A DNA stretch of 64,000 bases from Acidovorax sp. 69 (GTDB taxonomy: Bacteria; Pseudomonadota; Gammaproteobacteria; Burkholderiales; Burkholderiaceae_C), in NCBI RefSeq assembly GCF_002797445.1, contig NZ_PGEP01000001.1, positions 2,170,501 to 2,234,500 on the forward strand, read 5' to 3'. Numbering within the stretch: position 1 is the first letter of the stretch; the number at the start of each line of letters is the position of its first letter. This document shows, one piece after another, positions 54,331 to 61,443 of the stretch. Under the pieces are notes generated by a model. It did no database searches and was not told the origin of the DNA. It saw only the letters and a program-made list of their open reading frames with translations. Position numbers and translations under genes: made by a program.

Positions 54331-55376
54331 TTTGGACGTGACAAAAACGTGACCAAGTCGACTACGTTTTCATCACGGACGCGCTGGACGCGGCTTGCAG
54401 CGACAGCCAGATGTTCCGTGGCGTACTTTGCATAGCGATCCACCATCACCCTGGATTTCCAGCCGCCCAAGTCCTTGAGCTCGTCGCAAGACGTTCCCGC
54501 CTGGCGATGCCACGAGGCCCACGTATGGCGCAGGTCGTGAAACCGGAAATCCTCGATGCCAGCAGCCTCTAACGCGCTGTACCAAGCAGTGTTTGTAATC
54601 GCCCGCTGGATTGGTGCACCCCGGAAGGTGAAGCAATACTTCAGGTTCTTGCCTTGCTGCTCTTCCAATACTTCAATCGCATCTTCATTTAACGGTACTC
54701 CCCTAGGCGTTCCGTTCTTGGTTTTGTTGAGCCAGGCAGTCTTGCGTTGCAAGTCCACCCGGTTCCACTCCAAGCCTGTGATTTCGGATGCACGGCACCC
54801 CGTTGCCAGGGCAAACCGTACCAGGGCTGCAAGGTGACCCGGGCAGTGGGAAATCAATCTTTCTGCCTCTTCTCGTGTTAACCAGCGGTCCCGCTCAACC
54901 TCTCCAGTCAGCAGACGGATTTTCGGCATGGTGTCGATCCACTGCCATTCGTCGCGGGCCATCCGAAGAAGGCTGCGCACCGTGGCCAGATAGCGATTCA
55001 CCGTGGCGGGTTTGTTGCCCTTCTTGAGCTCTCCCTGCACGATGCTCCAGATCAGATCACCATTGATTTGTCTGAGTGAAGCATCGCCCAGGTAGCGGTC
55101 CAGGTGGCGGCAAATCCGTTGCACATCCGAAAAACTCTTCAGCGTCCTTTTGAGTTCAAGGTACCGAATCACAGCCTCTTGCCAAGTGCGTTCCGGCTTA
55201 ATCCCAAAATGGGTTTCCCGGTAAGCATCCAGCTTGAGTTTGGCTAAGTACGCTTCCGCGTCGGCTCGGTCGGCAGTCCCAGAGCTTTGGCGTATGCGCT
55301 TGCCGTTGGGGAGCGTTGCATTGATCCACAAGTGGCCGGAATCCGGCCGCTTGTAGACACCTTCATTACGGGCCAT
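54315..55376 (-). CDS. Tyrosine-type site-specific integrase 1
   Basis: 353 residues with AAAGGAG 8 bases before the ATG. N-terminal arm-binding part (GVYKRPDSGHLWINATLPNG), core-binding SAM-like part (about 60-150), and catalytic domain with Arg in ATGCRASEITGLEW, HDLRHTWASWH (His-xx-Arg-His) and the nucleophile Tyr in MVDRYAKY. All catalytic residues are present. It ends 26 bp from the tRNA-Lys 3' end. It is related to integrase 2 at 59133. The first 133 bp are shared with the end of the xis-like frame. Confidence 0.93.
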   Translation of the reverse strand: MARNEGVYKRPDSGHLWINATLPNGKRIRQSSGTADRADAEAYLAKLKLDAYRETHFGIKPERTWQEAVIRYLELKRTLKSFSDVQRICRHLDRYLGDASLRQINGDLIWSIVQGELKKGNKPATVNRYLATVRSLLRMARDEWQWIDTMPKIRLLTGEVERDRWLTREEAERLISHCPGHLAALVRFALATGCRASEITGLEWNRVDLQRKTAWLNKTKNGTPRGVPLNEDAIEVLEEQQGKNLKYCFTFRGAPIQRAITNTAWYSALEAAGIEDFRFHDLRHTWASWHRQAGTSCDELKDLGGWKSRVMVDRYAKYATEHLAVAASRVQRVRDENVVDLVTFLSRPKVQRA

Positions 55377-55588
55377 ATCTGTTTCTCCTTTCCGGCCCGC
55401 CTTCGCTCGTCCTTATGGTCTTCGAGCCAAGCGTCGAGGTCAACCCTGTCGTACACACAGCGCCGTCCAAAACGAACAGAAGGCACGTCCAACTGGGCTA
55501 GGAGCGTGACGCCAATACCCAGATAGGCAGCGGCATGTTCCTTGGACAGACAGCGGGCCGCAGGCAAAGGCAGGCCGGTTTCTTCCAT
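55244..55588 (-). CDS. Excisionase-like helix-turn-helix protein overlapping int
   Basis: 114 residues. Residues about 10-60 form a MerR/AlpA-like winged helix: CLSKEHAAAYLGIGVTLLAQL, then VRFGRRCVYDRVDLDAWLEDHK. This is the typical excisionase/targeting module beside such integrases. It starts 2 bases after the rep stop. Its last 44 codons lie over the start of int in another frame; lambda xis and int also overlap, though less. The tail may simply be tolerated, or the overlap may couple expression. Confidence 0.78.
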   Translation of the reverse strand: MEETGLPLPAARCLSKEHAAAYLGIGVTLLAQLDVPSVRFGRRCVYDRVDLDAWLEDHKDERRRAGKEKQIWPVMKVSTSGRIPATCGSMQRSPTASAYAKALGLPTEPTRKRT

Positions 55589-55590
55589 GG

Positions 55591-56919
55591 TTAGCCTCGT
55601 GACTGGCGTTCGTACTCGTTGCGCTGGTAGGTCTCAGGCGCTGGCGGCAATGGCGGATTCATGCGCGTGTTGTAGAGGCGTGTGAGGGCCTGGACTTTCT
55701 CGCGAAAGAACTGCTCATCGCCCACCCCGCTCAAGCCGCCGCCGTTCTGCTTGCCTAGGACGTCGTACGCGTGTTTCTTGGCCTCACGTGCCGCCGCATC
55801 GAAGTCCGTGATCCCTGTGATCGCACCGATGGAGGCATAGGCCGAGAGAGTGCGAGCACCGAGCCATGCGAGGGAAGGGGCCCGTAGCGCCTGGTAGCTG
55901 CGTAGCAACGGGCCTCCTTGCGCGCCCCAATCTACCGACGACAGAGCCATCCATAGGGGATGGATAGGCCAGCGGCTGCGGGTGTTGTCCGCTTCTGTTG
56001 GGAGGCACATACGCAGCCAATCAGTGGTGGCATAGCTCCACAGGCCTGCACGGTTTTCCATCACAGAGCCCAGGGTGTCCAGGTCCAGTTGCACCAAGAC
56101 TTCGCGTTTGAATTGGAATTCGAGGCGCCAGACAGGCATATCTTGACCCCAACCCGCTCGTGCCCAAAGGTCGAGGAGGTATTCCTTCCCGCTTTTCTTG
56201 CACTCCAGGAGCTTGTGATACAGGCGCGCCATGAGAGCGCCACCCGCCCCGATGGTCCAGCCAGTGAAAGTCTTGTCTTCCGCGTACTGGTTGACGGCAC
56301 AAGCGCGAGTGACCCAGGCCTCCCGGCCCCAGCCTTCCATACTCAGATCGCACGCGAAATCGAGGAACAAATCGACTCGGCTGACCTTTGGGGCGTGGAC
56401 TTCCCCTAGTTGGCGCAGCAGGTCCCGCAACTCCGATTCAATCTCCATCGGCCCCTTGTGGCTCAAGAGTTGGCTGGAGACCTGGACATAGGCCATGGGC
56501 AACTGCTTGGATTTGCCAGCGCCCAGGCGGATCATGTACGAGCCGTCCACCAGGGTGAACGCGAACAGGCCAGAGCTTTTGTCTTTGACTTCGAAGACAT
56601 GGGAGCCCAACTGCAATTGGGCTTTGGCCGCTTCATGCTCTGGTCCTTGGGCTATGGATTTGAGGTGGCGGAGTTGAGAAACGCGATCCGGCGAGAGGAC
56701 GCCGGGGTAAGACAGGTACAAACTGTCGACGCCCCATCGCAGAGGTTGGTAGTGGAATTTGCTGTTATCAGGTGCTGTGTTACCAGGCGCCGCACCTGCA
56801 ATACCTTCCGCATCGGATTCGCCGGTGCGCGCTCCGCGCGCCCCCATCGAATCCGACGCGGCCTGGTTTTGGGTTTGTGGGTGCTTCGTGGCCTCGCCAC
56901 CAAAGTTTCGCTTCGACAT
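55591..56919 (-). CDS. Replication initiation protein, Rep_trans/RstA-like
   Basis: 442 residues from ATG 56919, which has AAAGG 9 bases upstream; ATG 56928 sits directly on that site. After a polar N-terminus (1-60) come HYQPLRWGVDSLYLSYPG, then the family core VSRVDLFLDFACD (R-x-D-x3-D), MARLYHKLLECKKSGKEYL (Tyr-x-Lys) and VWRLEFQFKREVL. This pattern matches rolling-circle replication initiators of the PF02486 type, as in RstA of filamentous phages and pSAM2-like or Gram-positive elements. It suggests the element can replicate as a circle after excision. Exact family membership should be confirmed by profile search. Confidence 0.72.
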   Translation of the reverse strand: MSKRNFGGEATKHPQTQNQAASDSMGARGARTGESDAEGIAGAAPGNTAPDNSKFHYQPLRWGVDSLYLSYPGVLSPDRVSQLRHLKSIAQGPEHEAAKAQLQLGSHVFEVKDKSSGLFAFTLVDGSYMIRLGAGKSKQLPMAYVQVSSQLLSHKGPMEIESELRDLLRQLGEVHAPKVSRVDLFLDFACDLSMEGWGREAWVTRACAVNQYAEDKTFTGWTIGAGGALMARLYHKLLECKKSGKEYLLDLWARAGWGQDMPVWRLEFQFKREVLVQLDLDTLGSVMENRAGLWSYATTDWLRMCLPTEADNTRSRWPIHPLWMALSSVDWGAQGGPLLRSYQALRAPSLAWLGARTLSAYASIGAITGITDFDAAAREAKKHAYDVLGKQNGGGLSGVGDEQFFREKVQALTRLYNTRMNPPLPPAPETYQRNEYERQSRG

Positions 56920-57024
56920 GGATTCCATCCTTTAACCGCGCCAGGCATGCCACGCTGGCTTCCTGGAACGGTTATGGATTCAATACATCTACTGCCAACT
57001 GGACGACCATCTCAAATCGCGATT

Positions 57025-57714
57025 TCAGATGGTTTTTATTTTCTTGGAGCGCTGGTATTGGGCGCTGAGGTTTTTGGCGGCACCTGGGGCACGGGGGTAC
57101 ACCTTGAGCAGGTCCACCATCAGGTGTTCCAGGTCTTTTTCGGATAGATCATTTAGCCCCATTTCGCGAAGCATCAGCAAGACATAGCGCATTGGCTCCA
57201 AGCCAATCATGGGCTTCTTGGAGGGCCCCTTGAATGCGGCTTGCAAGTGCTTGAAGAACCTCTTGTCGCTTCGAATTTGAGCCCTGGCAAGATGCCGCAT
57301 TGCCGTCGAGCAGCCGATGACTGTCCGGACCATACGAATCGCCTTGAACAATGAGTCGTGATTGTTGTATTCGCGAACGTCCTGGAGCAGGCTTGAGATA
57401 CTCCGTCCATAGGTCACCATGCTTTGCATGGTCCGGTTCAAGGAGTAAATCAGCGTCAAAACTTCTTCATCGGTGAATGCTTCGTGCTGGGGCTTGTCCT
57501 CGACTTCATCACGCTGTCTCAGCATTTCGAGGGCGGCTTCCTGCGGATCGGAAGAGCTGGCAACGTCCCTCACTTCCTCTTGTCTGTTCAGCGCGAGGAC
57601 TACCCAGCTAAGGTGTTCGACGAATGGCAACTCATACAAATGGCTGTAGTCGCCCCAGTCTCCAGGAAACACCTTGTCGAACCTTGCACTAGGCGTAAGA
57701 GCTAGCAGGTCATC
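57025..57714 (-). pseudogene. Hypothetical element gene, 5' end cut off by the IS
   Basis: The frame with coding character runs from the IS edge (DDLLALTPSARFDKVFPGDWG) to the stop at 57025, 229 codons. A GTG at 57672 could serve as a start, but the sequence before it reads like true protein, so the natural start was lost to the IS. The protein is mostly helical and charged, with LREMGLNDLSEKDLEHLMVDLL near the end. I do not recognise a family. A 105 bp gap separates it from rep and might hold an origin; nothing there is clear. Confidence 0.65.
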
Positions 57715-57756
57715 TGAACCGCCCCGGGTTTTGCGGAGGCTGTTTGGTTTAAGTGC

Positions 57757-58665
57757 TCATGCCACTGCAGCCGATTGCTCGACGAGTTGGCGGTAGTAGT
57801 TTGCCTCAGCTTCAGCAGGCGGGATGTAGCCCAGCGGCCCCATCAGACGGTGGTTGTTGAACCACGAGACCCAGGTCAGCGTGGCGAGCTCGACGGCCTC
57901 GCGGGTCTTCCAGGTCCGTCGGTGGATCACCTCGGCCTTGTACAGACCGTTGATCGTCTCGGCCAAGGCGTTGTCGTAGCTGTCGCCCTTGCTGCCCACA
58001 GACGGCTCGACCCCCGCCTCTGCCAAGCGTTCCGAGTACCGAATCGAAACGTACTGCGACCCGCGATCCGAGTGGTGAATGAGGCTGCTGTCGCGCTCAG
58101 GTTGCCGGTCGTACAGCGCTTGCTCCAGAGCATCGAGAACGAAGTCCGTGGTCATCGATGTGCTCACGCGCCAACCCACGATGCGCCTGGCGAAGACGTC
58201 AACGACGAAGGCCACATAGAGCCAGCCCTGCCAGGTCGAGACATAGGTGAAGTCCGAGACCCACAGCTGGTTCGGCCGCTGCGCATGGAACTGCCGATTC
58301 ACCTTGTCCAGCGGGCACAGTGCCTTACGGTCACTGATGGTTGTGCGAATCACCTTGCCGCGTCTGACACCCTGCAGCCCCATTCGCTTCATCAGGCGCT
58401 CGATCGTGCACCGAGCAACGACCTCGCCCTCGCGGTTCATCTGCATCCACACCTTGTCGGCGCCGTAGACCTGCAAGTTGGCGTTCCACACCCGAGCGAT
58501 GGTCGGCATCAACACCGCATCGCGCTGGGCCCTGTGGCTGAGCAGGCCGGTGTCGCGCAACCGGGCTGCATGCCTGCGATAGGCCGACGGGGCGATCTGC
58601 AGCAGCCTGCACATCGGCTCGACCCCGTGGACTTCGCGGTGTTTGTCCACGAGCCGGTACATCAC
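57757..58665 (-). CDS. IS3-family transposase OrfB (DDE integrase domain)
   Basis: 302 residues from GTG-ATG. HTH_21-like start, then the rve domain: first Asp in [21 protein letters not shown], second Asp in [10 protein letters not shown], and Glu in [12 protein letters not shown]; the catalytic triad is complete. It is normally made as an OrfAB fusion by -1 frameshifting; the GCGTTTTTCGCC stretch near the end of orfA is a candidate slip site. Confidence 0.92.
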   Translation of the reverse strand: MMYRLVDKHREVHGVEPMCRLLQIAPSAYRRHAARLRDTGLLSHRAQRDAVLMPTIARVWNANLQVYGADKVWMQMNREGEVVARCTIERLMKRMGLQGVRRGKVIRTTISDRKALCPLDKVNRQFHAQRPNQLWVSDFTYVSTWQGWLYVAFVVDVFARRIVGWRVSTSMTTDFVLDALEQALYDRQPERDSSLIHHSDRGSQYVSIRYSERLAEAGVEPSVGSKGDSYDNALAETINGLYKAEVIHRRTWKTREAVELATLTWVSWFNNHRLMGPLGYIPPAEAEANYYRQLVEQSAAVA

Positions 58666-58982
58666 TTCAACCGGCGGTCGAGCTCCGCCTGGGCGAAAAA
58701 CGCGCTGGCCAGCTTCAATATCTCGTTGGCCCGGCGCAGTTCTTTGACCTCGCGTTCCAGCTCCTTGACACGCTGGGCTTCGGCTGTGGTGACACCTTCT
58801 CGCGTACCTGCATCCACTTCAGCGCGCTTGACCCACTCGTTCAAGGTCTGCGGCACGCAGCCAATCTTGGGGGCGATGGACTCAATGGCGGCCCACAGTG
58901 ACGGGTACTCCCCGCGCTGCTCTTGCACCATCCTCACGGCGCGCTCACGCACCTCAGGCGAGAACTTGTTTGTCTTCTTCAT
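58662..58982 (-). CDS. IS3-family transposase OrfA (helix-turn-helix protein)
   Basis: 106 residues. HTH part: [35 protein letters not shown] in pieces and [13 protein letters not shown] leucine-zipper-like helix follows ([23 protein letters not shown]). It binds the IS ends. The stop overlaps the orfB start. Confidence 0.92.
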   Translation of the reverse strand: MKKTNKFSPEVRERAVRMVQEQRGEYPSLWAAIESIAPKIGCVPQTLNEWVKRAEVDAGTREGVTTAEAQRVKELEREVKELRRANEILKLASAFFAQAELDRRLK

Positions 58983-59032
58983 GGCTCAATCCTCTCAGAG
59001 TGTTGAGCCTCCTCAAAAACCGGGGCGGTTCA

Positions 59033-59136
59033 AGCTCTTGCGCCCTGGCATTCCAGCGCGCATTGACCCCTATAGCTACCACGTGAAGAACGACCCGGCA
59101 ATGCTGGATTGGGAGTTGCGAGGAGGTGCCGCATGA
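59033..59136 (+). pseudogene. 3' fragment of a gene cut by the IS, upstream of int-2
   Basis: The open frame outside the IS reads LLRPGIPARIDPYSYHV, then KNDPAMLDWELRGGAA, and ends by overlapping the int-2 ATG (ATGA). That coupling shows it is the tail of a real gene. Its 5' part is not found on the other side of the IS. The family cannot be told from about 34 residues. Confidence 0.6.
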
Positions 59137-60143
59137 GCCTCTACAAACGCGCAAATTCTCCGTATTGGTGGATACGTCTTCCCCCTACCAAAAACGAGCT
59201 CAAACCCCTGCAGATCTCCAGCGGCACGGCCAACAAGCGGCAGGCCCAGCAGTACCACGACAAACTCAAGTCCGAGCGCTGGGAGCAAGAAAAACTTGAT
59301 GTAAAGCCACGTCGAACTTGGGACGAAGCCGCCGAGCGCTTTTTGATCGAAACAACGCACAAGCGCACGCAGGCCTGGGACAAATCCATGCTGCGCTGGT
59401 TCCACCCACATCTAGGGGGGAAAGCCTTGGACGAGATCAGCAAGGCCTTGCTTGACGAAGTGAAGGCCAAACGGTCAAAGGGCGTGGCTGCTGGCACCGT
59501 TAATCGGTACATGGCCCTTGTCCGAGCGATCTTGCGCAAGGCCTGCTACGACTGGGAATGGTTGGACCGAGTCCCAAAGGTGGGGATGTTGCGCGACAAG
59601 GGCGGGCGTATCCGCTCGCTCACAAAGGAAGAGTTCGCACGCTTACTGGATCAGCTTCCCGAGCACTTGCGGGACATGGCTGTTTTCTCGGTGGCAACCG
59701 GCCTGCGGCAAAGCAACGTGACCAAGTTGCAATGGCGTCAGATCAGCTTGGAGCGGCGGCACCTTTGGGTTGCGGGCGAGGACCACAAGAATGGCAAGGC
59801 CCATTCCGTGCCGCTGAACGAAGCTGCTATGCAAGTGTTGCAAAAGCGCCAGGGCGATCACCTGACCTATGTGTTTACCTACGAAGGCAAACCCATCGTG
59901 CAGGTCAACACCAAGGCATGGCGGGCAGCGCTAAAGCGAGCGGACATCGAGGATTTCCGATGGCACGACCTGCGGCATACCTTCGCCACGTGGCACCGGC
60001 AGGCGGGCACGCCCACCCATGAATTGCAGCGGTTAGGTGGTTGGAAGACGCTGGAAATGGTGGAACGCTATGCACACGTGGCGCCGGAAGGCTTGCAGAT
60101 TGCGGCCTCGCGCCTTGATAATGTCCTCGCGGGCACATTCTGA
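59133..60143 (+). CDS. Tyrosine-type site-specific integrase 2
   Basis: 336 residues from ATG 59133 with GAGGAGGTGCC upstream. N-terminal SLYKRANSPYWWIRLPP; catalytic Arg in ATGLRQSNVTKLQW, HDLRHTFATWH, and Tyr in MVERYAHVAPEGL; complete. It resembles integrase 1 through the catalytic half (shared HRQAGT, LGGWK and IAASR/VAASR pieces), so the two come from related elements. It converges on the 3' end of tRNA-Thr 45 bp away. Confidence 0.93.
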   Translation: MSLYKRANSPYWWIRLPPTKNELKPLQISSGTANKRQAQQYHDKLKSERWEQEKLDVKPRRTWDEAAERFLIETTHKRTQAWDKSMLRWFHPHLGGKALDEISKALLDEVKAKRSKGVAAGTVNRYMALVRAILRKACYDWEWLDRVPKVGMLRDKGGRIRSLTKEEFARLLDQLPEHLRDMAVFSVATGLRQSNVTKLQWRQISLERRHLWVAGEDHKNGKAHSVPLNEAAMQVLQKRQGDHLTYVFTYEGKPIVQVNTKAWRAALKRADIEDFRWHDLRHTFATWHRQAGTPTHELQRLGGWKTLEMVERYAHVAPEGLQIAASRLDNVLAGTF

Positions 60144-60152
60144 CTACATGAA

Positions 60153-60184
60153 AAAAGCCCTGACTCTTGCGAATCAGGGCTTTT
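60153..60184. terminator. Bidirectional terminator between int-2 and tRNA-Thr
   Basis: AAAAGCCCTGA (60153-60163) faces TCAGGGCTTTT (60174-60184), an 11 bp stem with a 10-base loop. There are T runs on both strands: four on plus and six on minus. Confidence 0.88.
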
Positions 60185-60188
60185 CATT

Positions 60189-60264
60189 TGGTGCCGGAGA
60201 GATGAATCGAACACCCGACCTTCTCATTACGAATGAGCTGCTCTACCGACTGAGCTACACCGGC
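60189..60264 (-). tRNA. tRNA-Thr (anticodon CGU)
   Basis: 76 bases with encoded CCA. Acceptor GCCGGTG pairs with CTCCGGC except for a T6-T67 mismatch; anticodon loop holds CGT; T arm GGGTG-TTCGATT-CATCT has two G-U pairs. The mismatch lies in the 3' part, which an integrated element can replace. Confidence 0.95.
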
Positions 60265-60276
60265 GTTAGCCTTGCA

Positions 60277-61283
60277 TTATAGCGTGGAATGATAGCTCGT
60301 TGCGCGTTCTACTTCATTTTTTGAACCCAGAATCACGCTGACGCGCTCATGCAGCTGTGTAGGCTGGATGTCCAGGATGCGTTGCTTGCCGTTGGTGGCC
60401 GCGCCGCCAGCTTGTTCGACCAGCCAGCCCATGGGATTGGCTTCGTACATCAGGCGCAGCTTGCCAGGCTTATGGGGCTCGCGTTTATCCCAGGGGTACA
60501 TGAAGACGCCGCCACGGGTCAGGATGCGGTGTACGTCGGCCACCATGCTGGCGATCCAGCGCATGTTGAAGTCCTTGCCGCGCGGGCCTTCCTTGCCTTG
60601 CAGGCATTCGTCGATATAGCGCTTCACGGGCTCGTCCCAGTGGCGCATGTTGCTCATGTTGATGGCGAATTCCTTGGTGTCTTCGGGAATTCGCACGTTT
60701 TCTTCGATGAGCACGAAGGAGCCCTGTTCGCGGTCAAGGGTGAACATGGCCACGCCGTCGCCCACGGTGAGAACCAGGGTGGTCTGCGGGCCGTAGATGC
60801 AATAACCTGCTGCCACTTGCTGGGTGCCGGGTTGCAGGAAGTCGCCTTCCTCCACGCCACGGTCGCCATCCGGCTTTTTCAGCACGCTGAAAATGGTGCC
60901 GATGCTCACGTTCACGTCGATGTTGCTGGATCCATCCAGGGGGTCGAACAGCAGCAGGTACTCACCCTGTGGATAGCGGTTGGGAACCAGGTAGATGCCA
61001 TCCATTTCTTCGGACGCCATGGCGGCCAGGTGGCCGCCCCATTCGTTGGCTTCGATCAGAACTTCGTTGGCGATGATGTCGAGTTTCTTCTGGATCTCAC
61101 CTTGCACGTTTTCGCTGCTGGCCGTGCCCAGAACCCCCCCAGCGCACCTTTGTTTACGGCGTGGCTGATGCTTTTGCAAGCACGGGCCACCACTTCGAGC
61201 AGCAGGCGCAGTTGCGAGGGAATGAGGCCGTCGACCCGCTGTTGCTCAACGAGGTAGCGGGTCAGGCTGATACTTTTTGCCAT
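60277..61283 (-). pseudogene. fbp: Fructose-1,6-bisphosphatase class I with a one-base frameshift
   Basis: Start ATG 61283 with AAAGGAATATTTGAG upstream gives [15 protein letters not shown] up to NKGALGG. The frame is then lost at a run of seven C on the plus strand (61134-61140) and resumes one frame over as [18 protein letters not shown]. Adding one G restores 335 residues, close to E. coli Fbp (332). The rest is intact: [14 protein letters not shown] (metal and substrate site), [13 protein letters not shown], and [15 protein letters not shown]. The enzyme hydrolyses fructose 1,6-bisphosphate in gluconeogenesis. A homopolymer sequencing error is as likely as a real mutation. Confidence 0.88.
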
Positions 61284-61374
61284 CTCAAATATTCCTTTCA
61301 ATGAATCCGATATGCCGCTGGTGCCGCGACGGCCTTAGACGCCATCGCGGCCCACGCAAGTGCCACCTTGGAAC

Positions 61375-61440
61375 CGGCTTTGCCGGGTCAGGAATGGAGC
61401 CCCCCGTGAGGGGGAAGACGCGAAGCGGCTCAGGGTGCGC
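61375..61440. repeat. GC-rich intergenic hairpin repeat (family 2), copy 2
   Basis: GAGCCCCCCGTGAGGGGGAA with CGCGAAGCGGCTCAGGGTG lies between pepN and fbp. It matches the reverse complement of the segment after livF in its block order. It may serve as a transcript-end hairpin for pepN. Confidence 0.55.
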
Positions 61441-61443
61441 ATT

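Larger units (their letters stand above)
57715..59032. mobile_element. IS3-family insertion sequence, 1318 bp
   Basis: Terminal inverted repeats of 27 bp, 25 matching: left TGAACCGCCCCGGGTTTTG (57715 on), right, read inward, TGAACCGCCCCGGTTTTTG (59032 down). It carries orfA and orfB on the minus strand in the usual IS3 arrangement. The 3 bases outside are ATC on the left and AGC on the right, so there is no target duplication. Both transposase frames look intact. Confidence 0.9.
54289..60188. mobile_element. Genomic island between tRNA-Lys and tRNA-Thr, probably two fused integrative elements
   Basis: Two tyrosine integrases lie at the outer edges, each pointing at the 3' end of the nearest tRNA. 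From the left: int-1, xis-like, rep, truncated gene, IS3-family element, gene fragment, int-2. I find no second copy of either tRNA 3' end inside, so neither element has both ends. No target duplication flanks the IS. The best reading is two elements, one per tRNA, joined by a deletion at the IS; the lost DNA may have included host genes. Confidence 0.7.

Noticed and set aside
58003..58020. CTCGACCCCCGCC resembling the tRNA-Lys T arm, as a possible second att site
   Set aside because: It lies inside orfB of the IS, is short, and is explained by coding sequence.
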